Below, piece by piece: positions 36,133-45,858 of a DNA stretch of 64,000 nucleotides. The position numbers were made by a program, and so were the translations under genes. Numbering within the stretch: position 1 is the first letter of the stretch; every line of letters begins with the position of its first letter. The stretch comes from Spirochaetia bacterium UBA5763 (GTDB lineage: Bacteria > Spirochaetota > UBA4802 > UBA5550): positions 59,268-123,267 of the forward strand of contig DIEX01000013.1 of the NCBI GenBank assembly GCA_002418835.1, in the 5' to 3' direction. The notes beneath the pieces are model-generated. The model saw only the letters and a program-made list of their open reading frames with translations, had not been told where the DNA came from and did no database searches.

Positions 36133-36792
36133 ATGTTGAAAAGCCGCAAGTCGCCACGGGTAAGAATCGTAAAGAGGATGCCTCCGGAACAGAGGAAACA
36201 GCAGATAATGGACTGCGCCAGGAAACTCTTTGCAGCAGGGGGCTATTACCAGACCCAGATCTCAGATATCCAGAAAGCATCAAATGTGGCGCGGGGTACA
36301 GTGTACCAGTATTTTAAAAGCAAGGATGACCTCTTCACTGAAATTCTTGAAGATCTATTCATAAAATGGAAAGAAGCTCTTGCCGACACACCTGATCCTG
36401 AATCAGAAGAGTATAAAAGCGGATTAAAATTTTTTACGTATAAAATTAAAAGATCCTTTGAATTCTTTGCGGACAATCCCGATTACTGTAGCATTCTGCT
36501 GAAGATAGGGCTGGGCCTCGGTGAAAACTTCGATACACTTATAAGCAGATTTGATCACCAGATCGTGGAACTTGCAAAAAAGTATCTGACAGTGGGAATT
36601 AAACTCGGCAGAGTCCACCCTGACACAGATGTTGAGCTTGCAGCAAACATGATTGGAGGAGCTTTCACCAGGATGGCCTATTTTTACGGTGTGACAAAGA
36701 AAGATAAGGATTCAATAAATATAGATCTCCTCTCCGAAACATTTGTAAAAACACTATCCTATGGTTTTTTTATAGAGAAAGATGTGAAATGA
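36133..36792 (+). CDS. TetR/AcrR family transcriptional regulator
   Basis: A regulator of about 219 residues. The DNA-binding part is clear: RKQQIMDCARKLFAAGGYYQ, then ISDIQKASNVARGTVYQYF. The C-terminal half is helical, as in TetR ligand domains. The start at 36133 is preferred over 36127, since GGAG is six bases before it but directly abuts the earlier ATG. A dyad at 37011-37028, in front of the next gene on the same strand, is a natural candidate for its operator; this is inferred from position and symmetry only. Confidence 0.9.
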   Translation: MLKSRKSPRVRIVKRMPPEQRKQQIMDCARKLFAAGGYYQTQISDIQKASNVARGTVYQYFKSKDDLFTEILEDLFIKWKEALADTPDPESEEYKSGLKFFTYKIKRSFEFFADNPDYCSILLKIGLGLGENFDTLISRFDHQIVELAKKYLTVGIKLGRVHPDTDVELAANMIGGAFTRMAYFYGVTKKDKDSINIDLLSETFVKTLSYGFFIEKDVK

Positions 36793-37010
36793 ACAAATGA
36801 CAGTTTGATGTTCTAATTCAATCGTAAAATGCTATAATAATCAGCCGCCAGCGAAAACATATTACATGTTAGATTTCTCTCCATATTTAAAATAACTCCT
36901 TAATTACTATGAATTATCAAGAATTATATTCATTTTTTCTTCATTAATTTTATACACAACCTTAATTTTATATAATAAATAAAAAAGAAATTCAAAAATA
37001 TTTAAAAAAC

Positions 37011-37028
37011 AAACTGTCCGGACGGTTT
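37011..37028 (+). promoter_or_regulatory. Candidate TetR operator upstream of the CocE-type lipoprotein gene
   Basis: AAACTGTCCGGACGGTTT is an 18-base dyad with one mismatch per arm. A further half-site, GTCCAGTTTG, lies at 37045-37054, read in the opposite sense. The dyad ends six bases before a TTGACA, so a bound repressor would block the promoter. Confidence 0.6.
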
Positions 37029-37033
37029 TTTTA

Positions 37034-37061
37034 TTGACACCTCAGTCCAGTTTGTGACAAT
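37034..37061 (+). promoter_or_regulatory. Candidate promoter of the CocE-type lipoprotein gene
   Basis: TTGACA (37034-37039), a 16-base gap, then GACAAT (37056-37061). The extra half-site of the putative operator lies inside the spacer. The gene start is 27 bases downstream of the -10. Confidence 0.45.
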
Positions 37062-37087
37062 TATTATATCTTCATGCCGGAGGATTT

Positions 37088-38830
37088 ATGAAAAAAAAAT
37101 TACTGCTATTATTAATTTCCTTAAGCGCCATCACCATACTGTCATGCATGGATACAACAGAAACAGCAGAAACTGATTCCTTTTCAAAAAATTCTGTTAC
37201 TCTTCCAGGGACTGACGGAATACTGAAATCGAAATCATCATCCGCAGCAGCACAGGAGTACAGCTATACATACAGGGAATGTGTATATATACAATCCCCC
37301 GGTGCAACTGAGCCCGTAACCATAGCAGCAAATATACTTATACCTGATGCCGTTACAGATGGTCAGAAGTTCCCTTCAATTATCTTCGCAAACAGCTGGG
37401 CCCTTGAAGAGCATGAATATATGGCACAGGCGATTCACTTTGCAAAGAAAGGATACATTGTGCTCAGTTTTTCAAGCAGAGGATGGGGCCTCTCAGGAGG
37501 AAAAGTTGCTCTCGGCAGCCCTGAAGACCGGGCCGATTTCAGTGCGGTAGTTGACTGGCTCATCGCCAATTCCCCCGTCGATGAGTCTAATATAGCTGTA
37601 TGCGGTATATCTCTGGGCGGCGGAACAGCTCTTAACGCAGCAGCCCATGAACCGCGCATAAAGACAGCTGTAGGTATCTCGGCCTGGACAGACCTTGAGA
37701 CACACATGTGGTCAGCGGAAACCCCGAAGCTTGTATGGGGGAGTCTGCTTGTTATAACAGGTACAATCCTCGCGAGAATGGATCCGGATATCTATTCAAT
37801 CTATTACGCCACTCTTACAAATTCAAATATCGGCTGGCTTAAAGAGTGGTGTTCAATACGCTCACCTCTAACATTCATTGATAACATCAATAAAAGGAAC
37901 ACACCGGTTTATATAGCCAACGCCACGGAGGATTATCTCTTCACACCGGATTCAGTTATCAGTTTTTTTAACGCGCTTACGGTTGATCACAAGAGAGCTG
38001 ACCTTAGCCTGGGAACACACTTCACGGCAGAAGCAACAGGTATACTGGGTCTCCCTAACTATGTATTTGATAAAGTTGATAAATGGTTCGACTACTGGCT
38101 CAAAGGGATTGATACGGGAATTATCTCCAGCCCGGAGAAAAGCGCTGTTGTCACAATGCAGCTGAAAAATTCCCTGGATAGAATTGAATACAGTACTGAT
38201 AAACTTCAGTATGCTGATGGAAACTATACCTGGCCTCCAAAGAGCGTATCAGGGCAGACTTTCTATTGCGGGCAGAGAACTCTCATTACAAATGGGACAC
38301 TGAAAACAACAATGAATACAAAAACAGCAACTGACATCATGTATTCAGGCCTTCTTTCCGGTTCAACAGCAGGAGCTGTAATATTTCCAATCTTTGAACA
38401 GCTTGGAGCCGGGGTAATAACAAACATCAATCTACTTAACAGGGTTGAATCAGTAGCATGGGAGTCTTCAGCTTTTACTTCTGAAAAAAAGATCAGAGGG
38501 GGTTCAGAGGTTAAACTCCGCCTGTCTCTGACAAGAGATAAAGGACAGATCATCGTTTATCTTTATGATGTGGATAAATGGGGCACGGCAACCTACATTA
38601 TACACGGCTTCCATACTTTCTGGGACGCGAAACCTGGCGCAGTTATGGATTTAACAATACCAATCATGACCACAGCTTATGACATACCTGCCGGTCACCA
38701 CCTAACAATGGTTATAGACACAAGCGACCCGTTATACTCAAAGCCCTCCCTTGTGCCTTTTAACATTACCTATTATTATGGGAATACGGCGGCAAAACAG
38801 ATAAAGCTAACCGTTCCGTTAGAGAATTAA
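37088..38830 (+). CDS. CocE/NonD family (X-Pro dipeptidyl-peptidase-like) lipoprotein hydrolase
   Basis: A 580-residue lipoprotein (lipobox ending at Cys20 in ITILSC) with an S15/CocE alpha/beta-hydrolase core. The nucleophile elbow is CGISLGGG (Ser175). Preceding strands match the family: FANSWALEEHEYM, FSSRGWGLSGGK, and GSPEDRADFSAVVDWL. The C-terminal third (about 420-580) is the jelly-roll domain of X-Pro peptidases. It would hydrolyse esters or peptides at the cell surface or in the periplasm; the substrate is unknown. A GGAGG site fixes the start. Upstream control by the adjacent TetR protein is likely. Confidence 0.85.
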   Translation: MKKKLLLLLISLSAITILSCMDTTETAETDSFSKNSVTLPGTDGILKSKSSSAAAQEYSYTYRECVYIQSPGATEPVTIAANILIPDAVTDGQKFPSIIFANSWALEEHEYMAQAIHFAKKGYIVLSFSSRGWGLSGGKVALGSPEDRADFSAVVDWLIANSPVDESNIAVCGISLGGGTALNAAAHEPRIKTAVGISAWTDLETHMWSAETPKLVWGSLLVITGTILARMDPDIYSIYYATLTNSNIGWLKEWCSIRSPLTFIDNINKRNTPVYIANATEDYLFTPDSVISFFNALTVDHKRADLSLGTHFTAEATGILGLPNYVFDKVDKWFDYWLKGIDTGIISSPEKSAVVTMQLKNSLDRIEYSTDKLQYADGNYTWPPKSVSGQTFYCGQRTLITNGTLKTTMNTKTATDIMYSGLLSGSTAGAVIFPIFEQLGAGVITNINLLNRVESVAWESSAFTSEKKIRGGSEVKLRLSLTRDKGQIIVYLYDVDKWGTATYIIHGFHTFWDAKPGAVMDLTIPIMTTAYDIPAGHHLTMVIDTSDPLYSKPSLVPFNITYYYGNTAAKQIKLTVPLEN

Positions 38831-38856
38831 CAGTTCTCAGAAACTTTACACTTAAA

Positions 38857-38886
38857 AATCCGGTTCAGAATCTGAACCGGATTTTT
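38857..38886 (+). terminator. Rho-independent terminator
   Basis: AATCCGGTTC (38857-38866) pairs with GAACCGGATT (38874-38883), and the stem can extend across the loop; a T-run (38882-38887) follows. It ends the CocE-type gene and directly abuts the end of convergent sbcC. Confidence 0.85.
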
Positions 38887-41800
38887 TCATACAACAAACC
38901 TCGTAGTGCTGCCGCAGGCCGCAGGTATAACCTCAAGCCTTGCGTCAATTCTCTCCTTAAGCTCATTTACGTGAGAGATGATGCCCACAAGCCTCCCGCT
39001 GCTCTGCAGATCTATGAGCGTGCTGATGGCAAGGTCAAGAGTCTCGCTGTCCAGAGAACCAAAACCTTCGTCAATAAAAACCGTGTCCAGGTGAATTCCT
39101 CCGGCGTACTGCTGTACAAGATCAGCAAGCCCGAGAGCAAGGGACAATGATGCAAGGAAAGCCTCACCGCCGGAGAGAGTTACCACGGGTCTGCTGTAAC
39201 CAGTGTATTCATCAAAAACCTCAAGGTCCAGGCCTCCGGAAGTTCTTCTGTCTTCAAGCCTGCCGGGGCTGATAAGCCTGTATCTGCCGCGGCTCATCCT
39301 CTCAAGACGATTCGAGGCAATCATCAGCACTTCTTCAAAAAGGGACTGCAGCACATAACGCTGAAATGTAAGCTTTCTGCTGTTTTTACCCCCGGCAACA
39401 TCCGCAAGCTTTTGTATGACACCGAAGGACTGTTCTTCTAATACTGCAGACTGATCAATCAGCCTGATCTTTTCAGCAATCTTCTCGAGCCTCAAAGCCT
39501 CAGATTCAGCACCTTTCATCCTCCCTATTATCTGTTCTGTTTTATTTTTAACAGAATCAATTCTCCCTGAAATAGCCGCAATATCCGGGCGTTCCGTATC
39601 TTTCACCGCAGCGGACGCTCTCTCAACTCTCCCTTTCGCAGAGATAAGCTCTCTCCTGTACTTCTCAACAACTGCTTCAAGATCCTTAACCTTTTCAGTC
39701 CCCTGAATAAGACTAATAAAATCCGGTTCAGACTTAAAGCCTTCTTTAAGGAGTCTGTTGCTGAACTCCAGTTCCCTCTCTTTCAGTTTAACCCTGGCTG
39801 AGCGGCAGTCTTCCTCAAGTTTTCTATACAGTGCTTCAGCAGCACTGTATTTTTCCGACGCATCTTTCCATTCATTTTCACAGCTTGCTATGAAAGAAAT
39901 AATTTCCTCCATCCCCTTTTTCAGTGAGACGATTTTTGCGAGGAGATCATCCAGGTTATTAATACCTTCAGGGAGCCCTGTACCAAGCTGGCTGCGTCTG
40001 CTCATCAGAGCCGATAATTTCAGCTCAGCTTCCTTCAGCGCGGTTGCGGAACTATCTAATTCTGTATTGATTTTAATAAGGAGTTGCTCGCAGCCCGAAA
40101 GACTGGTTTTTAAAGTATCAGTCCCTGCGGCAATTAATGTTAATCTCTCCAGCTCCGATGACTCTTCCCTGTATTTCTTCTTAAGATCATCACGGGTAAG
40201 ATTTCTATGCTCCTCCGGTATCTCTTCCAAAACAGGCTTCTGTGACTTTATTGATTCCAGTGCAGTTTTCTTTTTTATAATCTCCTTCTCAAGAGATCTC
40301 GCCTCATCATCAGTTCTCTTCTCATCCGCCTTCAGCTTTTCAATATCATCAGTGCCGGGATTTTCCTTATCGCTTACGGCAGGTGCCGGATGGTGAAGGG
40401 ACCCGCACACAGGACAGGGTTCGCCGCTCTTCAATTCTGACGCCAGCAGAGAGGCCTGACTCTTTCTCCACTGTTCTTCAAGCTTAGCTCTATCCTTATG
40501 AATTTTTTCAAACTGTATCAGCAGGGCCGCGTGTTTCTTTTCAAGAGGGGGGATCTCAGACTCAAGCTTAAGAATCTCTGATCCCGATTTTTCAATATCT
40601 GCGATCTTTTTACCTGACAGGGTTATCCTCTCCAGAGACAGGTTTATTGCTGTAAGCCCGGCAGCGGCAACGTCCGCTTCACTGACCTTCAGTCTCAAGC
40701 TCTTAACCTGCTCCTCGAGGTTACCTTTTTTTTCAAGATGAGCTGTACACAACTTCCCTGCTTCTGTTTTTATCTTTTCATACAGAGCTATCTCATCATC
40801 AGCCTTTGCAATTTCACTGTATATATCCCTGCAAGACTCAAGCCTGTAGAGCTCCTTTTCTGCAAGTTTCAAACGCTCTTTTTTACCAGGAATTTCTTTA
40901 ACTGCTGTTTCCGTTTCATTTTTTTTCTTTTCAGCAGCTGCAAATTCTTCGCTGCATCTGCAGAATTTCGCCTCCACATCGGAGAATGCCCCCCTCTCAT
41001 CAGTTAATGATTTATAAATATCAGCAAGGGCTCCGGCTCTCCTCCATGCTTCAAGGGTCTCAGCATAGCCGTTTATTTCTCCCTCCCTCCCTACAAGCGC
41101 CTTAAGCTCCTCATCAGCCAGATCTCTTTCTGTAAAACGCGCATCAACAACAGTGGCTGATTGCATCTCCTCACGCAGTTTTTTTTCCTCTGCTTCAAGC
41201 TTCTTCAATGCCCTGCTGAAACCGGCAGCTTCAGTTTTACATGCGGAAACCTTTACAGAAAGTTCATCTGCTGATTCAGCGTTCTCACCCCGCAGCACCG
41301 CATCACGTTCAGAATAAAGAGTATCAAGCCTCCTCTTCACATCAGCAGCCCTCTCCCTGAAGATCTCCTGTATCCGGGTAAAGCGCTCTGTAGCAAAGAG
41401 GACTTTCAGAATCTCCTCGCGTCCCTCAGCCTTTGCAGCTAGAAGCTCCCTGAACTTCCCCTGAGGAAGAACAATGACCTGCCTGAACTGGCTGCTGTTA
41501 AATCCCAATAGAGCTTCAATCCTTTCTGTTACCTTTGAAGTGCCGGTTTCAACTACATCATCATTTTCGCCAATAAGCCACAGCGCAGCCTCAGGATTGG
41601 CCTCCCTTGTGCCTGAGCCTCTCTTTTTATTCAGAGTCTGCCGCGGACTTCTTCTTATTCTGTAGAGTTTACCACCGATAAAAAATTCAAAAACCACATA
41701 TGATTCCGTATCACCATCAGCCCAGTGGCTTCTCATCTGTTCAAGGCTTCTCTCGTCTCCGCTGGTATCGCCGTATAAAGCATAAGTCATGGCATCGAGG

Positions 41801-41931
41801 ATCGAAGTCTTCCCGGAACCTGTAGGCCCGTGGATAAGAAAAAATTTTTTAGCGCCAAGAGTTGAAAAATCTATGATCTCTTTATTTTTATAGGGCCCCA
41901 TGGCCTGTATTTCAATCTTTACAGGTTTCAT
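38887..41931 (-). CDS. sbcC: Exonuclease SbcC (Rad50-like ATPase)
   Basis: A 1014-residue SMC-like ATPase of the SbcCD nuclease. The N-terminal Walker A is HGPTGSGKTSILDAMTYALYG. Two long coiled coils flank a zinc hook (CPVCGSLHHP near residue 505). The C-terminal signature is VVTLSGGEAFLASLSLALGLA, and Walker B is VFIDEGFGSLD. SbcCD cleaves DNA hairpins and processes double-strand ends at stalled forks. It overlaps sbcD by four bases, which indicates translational coupling. Confidence 0.97.
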   Translation of the reverse strand: MKPVKIEIQAMGPYKNKEIIDFSTLGAKKFFLIHGPTGSGKTSILDAMTYALYGDTSGDERSLEQMRSHWADGDTESYVVFEFFIGGKLYRIRRSPRQTLNKKRGSGTREANPEAALWLIGENDDVVETGTSKVTERIEALLGFNSSQFRQVIVLPQGKFRELLAAKAEGREEILKVLFATERFTRIQEIFRERAADVKRRLDTLYSERDAVLRGENAESADELSVKVSACKTEAAGFSRALKKLEAEEKKLREEMQSATVVDARFTERDLADEELKALVGREGEINGYAETLEAWRRAGALADIYKSLTDERGAFSDVEAKFCRCSEEFAAAEKKKNETETAVKEIPGKKERLKLAEKELYRLESCRDIYSEIAKADDEIALYEKIKTEAGKLCTAHLEKKGNLEEQVKSLRLKVSEADVAAAGLTAINLSLERITLSGKKIADIEKSGSEILKLESEIPPLEKKHAALLIQFEKIHKDRAKLEEQWRKSQASLLASELKSGEPCPVCGSLHHPAPAVSDKENPGTDDIEKLKADEKRTDDEARSLEKEIIKKKTALESIKSQKPVLEEIPEEHRNLTRDDLKKKYREESSELERLTLIAAGTDTLKTSLSGCEQLLIKINTELDSSATALKEAELKLSALMSRRSQLGTGLPEGINNLDDLLAKIVSLKKGMEEIISFIASCENEWKDASEKYSAAEALYRKLEEDCRSARVKLKERELEFSNRLLKEGFKSEPDFISLIQGTEKVKDLEAVVEKYRRELISAKGRVERASAAVKDTERPDIAAISGRIDSVKNKTEQIIGRMKGAESEALRLEKIAEKIRLIDQSAVLEEQSFGVIQKLADVAGGKNSRKLTFQRYVLQSLFEEVLMIASNRLERMSRGRYRLISPGRLEDRRTSGGLDLEVFDEYTGYSRPVVTLSGGEAFLASLSLALGLADLVQQYAGGIHLDTVFIDEGFGSLDSETLDLAISTLIDLQSSGRLVGIISHVNELKERIDARLEVIPAACGSTTRFVV

Positions 41932-43067
41932 AAGCCGTCCTCCGCTTTAACTCTCTCCTCAAGCACACTTTCAACTATTCCAAGCGACCTTTCATCAGCC
42001 TCATCCCCTGTTACATTGAGATAGAATGATGTAAACAGATCAATATCGCTATGCTTCAGCCCTGCGCGACCCGGCAGCTGTTCCCCTGAAGAGCTGAATT
42101 CAGTTCTCTCAAGATGAATAATATTCGGGTAAAGAGTCCGCAGCCTGTTCATCGCATCATAGACAGCTTCACGGTCAGTAAGTATAACTGCAACATAATC
42201 CTCCATGCTCAAAGAATCACAACCGTCAAGTATCTCTTTTAAGGAACCTTTCACTATACGCAAATCCCGCCGGGGAGTCAGTGCTATCTCACCGGTTTTA
42301 ACATTACCGGTTCGGTCAATTTCAACAAGCGTAACAGACTTATTGTGTGAGGCCTCTGAAATTGAATATTTCATCAGAGATCCGGAATACCTTATTGAAT
42401 CACCTATATTCTGAGGAGCATGCAGATGCCCCAGAGCCGTGTAGCAGAACCCGCTGAAAGCTGAAGCTCCCACAATACCCGCCCCCCCGATGGAAAGGGG
42501 CCTTTCAGAATCACTGCAACTCCCTCCGCTGACAAAGGCATGGGCAACCGCAACTGCCCGCACATCTGCCGGTTTTGCCTCACGGATTTTATCAGTATAA
42601 AGAGTTAAACCGCTGTTATGCGTAAGATTCTCGTCACCCCCCAACGCCGATTTCATTTTCTCGGGATCAGCATAAGGGATGGAATAAAAGCAAACCGGTC
42701 CATGTTCATCATCAATAATAACGGGAACCACGCTCCCCCTGAATATTCCGGTTATATTCAGCCTGCCCCCCTTCATCATGGCTGAGCAGAAATCAAGACG
42801 CTCTGCTCCGTCATGATTACCCGCAATCATGATTACAGGTATTTTCAGATTACGCGTTACACGCTCAAGATGAGAACTTAAAAGTTCAACAGCTTCAGGT
42901 GGAGGGACAGACCTGTCATAAATGTCCCCGGAAATGATATAAGCGTCCGGCTTCTCATCTTTTAAAAGAAGCTCCAGGTTTGCAAGAATATAAGCCTGGT
43001 CATCAGTAAGGTGCATTCCATGAAAAATTCTCCCCAGATGCCAGTCCGCAGTATGAATAAAACGCAT
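41928..43067 (-). CDS. sbcD: Exonuclease SbcD (Mre11-like nuclease)
   Basis: A nuclease subunit of about 379 residues with calcineurin-like metal motifs: FIHTADWHLGR, ISGDIYDRSVPPPEAV, MIAGNHDGAERL, VAVAHAFVSGG and ALGHLHAPQ. The ATG at 43067 is preferred over 43079, since GGAG lies six bases before it and the product then starts MRFIHTADWHLG. It works with SbcC in the repair of palindromic DNA. Confidence 0.96.
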   Translation of the reverse strand: MRFIHTADWHLGRIFHGMHLTDDQAYILANLELLLKDEKPDAYIISGDIYDRSVPPPEAVELLSSHLERVTRNLKIPVIMIAGNHDGAERLDFCSAMMKGGRLNITGIFRGSVVPVIIDDEHGPVCFYSIPYADPEKMKSALGGDENLTHNSGLTLYTDKIREAKPADVRAVAVAHAFVSGGSCSDSERPLSIGGAGIVGASAFSGFCYTALGHLHAPQNIGDSIRYSGSLMKYSISEASHNKSVTLVEIDRTGNVKTGEIALTPRRDLRIVKGSLKEILDGCDSLSMEDYVAVILTDREAVYDAMNRLRTLYPNIIHLERTEFSSSGEQLPGRAGLKHSDIDLFTSFYLNVTGDEADERSLGIVESVLEERVKAEDGL

Positions 43068-43296
43068 TAAATGCTCCATTCAGTATTTATAATCCGATAC
43101 AGTAATTTTTTAATAATTCATTTCAAGCAATTTATAATTGAGACGAAAAACCGTGAATAAAATTTAAAAATATTTTTCAAATCATCAAAAATTATAAAAT
43201 TTAATTTGATACATAAATCCGGCGGTTTTAACTTATTCCTTTATGTGCGTCACCGGAATTTTATACTATATTTTATATCCAGGCGAGTTTTAAAAG

Positions 43297-44187
43297 ATGA
43301 AACATGACCTTTTACTAATAAAACAAATTACTGAAATAATTCTTTCCCGGATTCAAAGCGGATTCATACCTGACAAAGAAACACTCCACTTTCTTAAAAC
43401 GTCATATGGCGTTGAATACGAAAAGGATCTTCACAATTTCCTTAATGACGAATCATTAAACGACGGCACTGTATATGAACTTACAGTATACCCTGATGAT
43501 GAACTCCGCACAGATATTGAAAAATTAATTCCGACAGAAGGCCTCACTCCAGCTGAAATTGATTTTATACACAATACTCTGCGGGAAAGATCCCTCTCAA
43601 TCTCTATCATTACAAAACCGGCAGTACATTATATAGACTCTGAAAACTCCTTACACTGCATTGAGAATTTTATCAGGAAACTGAACCTTGACATAGATCT
43701 TCAATACCTCGCCACCGAAGAAATGTCATCATCTTCCGAACTTTATTTCAGGTCCAGGGCCCTCCTCAGAAAGAAAAAATTTAGCCCTTCCGGCGACAGG
43801 GGGGATTTCATGAAGAGATTGATTCAGCACAGGGGAGTAATATCCCCCGGAGTCGAAGAGACTCTTACATTAATAGACAAAGGGGTTTCCCTCCTGGCAG
43901 GGAACAGAGATAAAGCTATTGATGAACTTGCTGCAAAAAAATACTACTTTGAATCGGTTCTCTCGCAGGCTGAAGAGTATTCAGATCTCCTTAAAACCTG
44001 GGGAATGGAGCTGCTCCTGATGAGAAAAGTTCAGCCCTCACCGGTCTCTGCGGATGAGGCTATTGAATCAATCCGGACTATAGACAGGTTAACATCATTA
44101 GTTTACGGCTTTGTTATACCTCCATCCGATATAGCTGTTCAGATCAGCGTAGACAGCTTAAACCCCTCCTCTGATCTGTTCAACTGA
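43297..44187 (+). CDS. Protein of unknown function upstream of purA
   Basis: A 296-residue soluble protein with no signal peptide or membrane segment and no family I recognise. It is rich in Glu, Asp, Leu and Ser. The N-terminus (IKQITEIILSRIQSGFIPDK) and the segment LTPAEIDFIHNTLRERS look helical. A basic patch, RSRALLRKKKFSPSGDRG, occurs near residue 150. Predicted helices continue to the C-terminus. A hairpin follows the gene, so it is probably monocistronic. Confidence 0.75.
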   Translation: MKHDLLLIKQITEIILSRIQSGFIPDKETLHFLKTSYGVEYEKDLHNFLNDESLNDGTVYELTVYPDDELRTDIEKLIPTEGLTPAEIDFIHNTLRERSLSISIITKPAVHYIDSENSLHCIENFIRKLNLDIDLQYLATEEMSSSSELYFRSRALLRKKKFSPSGDRGDFMKRLIQHRGVISPGVEETLTLIDKGVSLLAGNRDKAIDELAAKKYYFESVLSQAEEYSDLLKTWGMELLLMRKVQPSPVSADEAIESIRTIDRLTSLVYGFVIPPSDIAVQISVDSLNPSSDLFN

Positions 44188-44202
44188 TTCTCTGATTTTT
44201 TT

Positions 44203-44234
44203 AAGCATTTTTATCTTGAAAAAATGCTTGTTTA
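44203..44234 (+). terminator. Candidate terminator after the unknown gene
   Basis: AAGCATTTTT (44203-44212) pairs with AAAAATGCTT (44220-44229), followed by GTTTATT. It lies 16 bases beyond the stop codon and before purA. Confidence 0.65.
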
Positions 44235-44304
44235 TTATGATTATATAATTAAGAATTGAGTTTTGTGTGTGAAATTACATTATTATATTAATAAAGAGGT
44301 CGTT

Positions 44305-45570
44305 ATGAGCTGTATAGTAGCAATCGGGACACAGTGGGGTGATGAAGGTAAAGCAAAGATGATCGACTACCTGACAAGGGACGCGGACATAGTTGCGAGA
44401 TACCAGGGTGGTGCAAATGCCGGACATACAGTTGTTGTTAATGACAAAAAATTTGTATTTCACCTTATACCATCGGGAATACTTCACGAGGATAAGAAAT
44501 GCATCATTGGAAACGGCGTTGTTCTTGACCCCATTGAACTGATTGAAGAGATCGACCTCCTTGAGAGCAAAGGCTACAATGTCAAAGACAGACTCATAAT
44601 TTCGGATTCAGCTCATTTTATACTTCCGTATCACAAAACCCTTGACAGCCTTCTTGAAGAGGGAAGCGAGGAAAAAATCGGCACAACAAAGCGGGGTATA
44701 GGGCCCTGTTATGCGGACAAGTGCCTCAGGGCGGGCATAAGGACAGGGGATATCTTTGATGAGGCTTATCTCCTCAAGAGGGTAACAGCAGCCCTTAAAG
44801 TCAAAAACCTTCAGCTTGAAAAGATGTATGGGCTCCCCCCTGTCACTGCTGATGAAATCATGGAGATACTCCTTGATTTCAAAGCGAAGGCAGGAGCAAT
44901 GGTAACCAACAGTCAGAAGTTTCTGTACGAGGCTCTCAAGCACAAAAAGAATATTCTCCTTGAAGGAGCACAGGGCTATGCACTTGATATAGATCATGGA
45001 ACATATCCATTCGTCACATCATCAAATCCCACAATTGGGGGCGCCCTTATAGGTTCAGGACTCAACGCAGGCGACATCACAGAAGTACTGGGCATCACAA
45101 AGGCTTATGTTACACGTGTCGGAGAGGGTCCATTCCCCACAGAGGCGGACGAAGATGACAGCGAAAGGCTCAGAGTTAACGGCAATGAATTCGGAGCAAC
45201 AACAGGCAGGCCCAGAAGATGCGGATGGTTCGACATTCCGCTCTTAAAAAAATCTATTCAGATAAACGGGCTCAACTCTCTTGCCATAACAAAACTCGAT
45301 GTTCTCACCGGTTTTGAAAAAATAAATATCTGCATCGGATACGATTTAAACGGAGAGAGGGTTGATGATATCTGTCTCTCTAAACTCTCAACTGTTAAAC
45401 CGATATTAATCGAAATGGACGGCTGGGAGGAGAATATTTCCAAATGTAAATCTTTTGATGAACTCCCGAAAAACGCAAAGAATTATATCAACTTTATTGA
45501 AGAAGAACTGAATGTTCCGGTTTCATATATTTCAGTGGCTCCAGGGAGAGAATTCACATTTAAAAAATAG
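44305..45570 (+). CDS. purA: Adenylosuccinate synthetase
   Basis: A 421-residue enzyme joining IMP and aspartate with GTP to form adenylosuccinate, the first step from IMP to AMP. Signature segments: GTQWGDEGKAKMIDYL, GGANAGHTVV, GTTKRGIGPCYADK, EGAQGYALDIDHGTYPFVTS and TTGRPRRCGWFD. The start is ATG 44305, preceded by AAAGAGGT four bases away; the longer frame from GTG 44263 is rejected because the added residues are not part of the family. Confidence 0.97.
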   Translation: MSCIVAIGTQWGDEGKAKMIDYLTRDADIVARYQGGANAGHTVVVNDKKFVFHLIPSGILHEDKKCIIGNGVVLDPIELIEEIDLLESKGYNVKDRLIISDSAHFILPYHKTLDSLLEEGSEEKIGTTKRGIGPCYADKCLRAGIRTGDIFDEAYLLKRVTAALKVKNLQLEKMYGLPPVTADEIMEILLDFKAKAGAMVTNSQKFLYEALKHKKNILLEGAQGYALDIDHGTYPFVTSSNPTIGGALIGSGLNAGDITEVLGITKAYVTRVGEGPFPTEADEDDSERLRVNGNEFGATTGRPRRCGWFDIPLLKKSIQINGLNSLAITKLDVLTGFEKINICIGYDLNGERVDDICLSKLSTVKPILIEMDGWEENISKCKSFDELPKNAKNYINFIEEELNVPVSYISVAPGREFTFKK

Positions 45571-45611
45571 TTTATAATTTGATGTAGAGCCCGTTAGCAG
45601 GTATATTTCAT

Positions 45612-45632
45612 AAAACTCTCTTCAGGAGTTTT
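45612..45632 (+). terminator. Terminator-like hairpin after purA
   Basis: AAAACTC (45612-45618) pairs with GAGTTTT (45626-45632), so the T-rich arm serves as the tail. It lies 42 bases after the purA stop. Confidence 0.6.
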
Positions 45633-45718
45633 ACATAATCAGTACCTGTTTATTTATCAGATAGTGTTGAAAAAAATGATGCCAAATTATAAAATTTTTA
45701 AAAAATTTTTTAATTTCA

Positions 45719-45747
45719 TTGACAGGCAAAAACGCATTTTGTAAAAG
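45719..45747 (+). promoter_or_regulatory. Promoter of the tRNA-Lys/tRNA-Glu unit
   Basis: TTGACA (45719-45724), a 17-base gap, then TAAAAG (45742-45747), placing the start of transcription about ten bases before the tRNA-Lys 5' end. Confidence 0.6.
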
Positions 45748-45763
45748 GTTATCACTTTGTTTA

Positions 45764-45836
45764 GAGACGCTAGCTCAGTCGGTAGAGCAACTGCCTTTTA
45801 AGCAGTGGGTCCGGGGTTCGATCCCCCGGCGTCTCA
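45764..45836 (+). tRNA. tRNA-Lys (anticodon TTT)
   Basis: 73 bases fold as a full cloverleaf. The acceptor stem is GAGACGC with GCGTCTC and discriminator A. The D arm has GCTCAGTCGGTAGAGC. The anticodon stem ACTGC/GCAGT encloses loop CTTTTAA (anticodon TTT). The T arm is CCGGGGTTCGATCCCCCGG. CCA is not encoded. Confidence 0.97.
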
Positions 45837-45858
45837 CAAAACAAATTTTATATAGCAT

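Noticed and set aside
39758..40396. A 212-codon open frame antisense to sbcC
   Set aside because: Low-complexity Ser/Phe-rich product produced by the coiled-coil codon pattern of sbcC on the other strand; no ribosome site or homology pattern.
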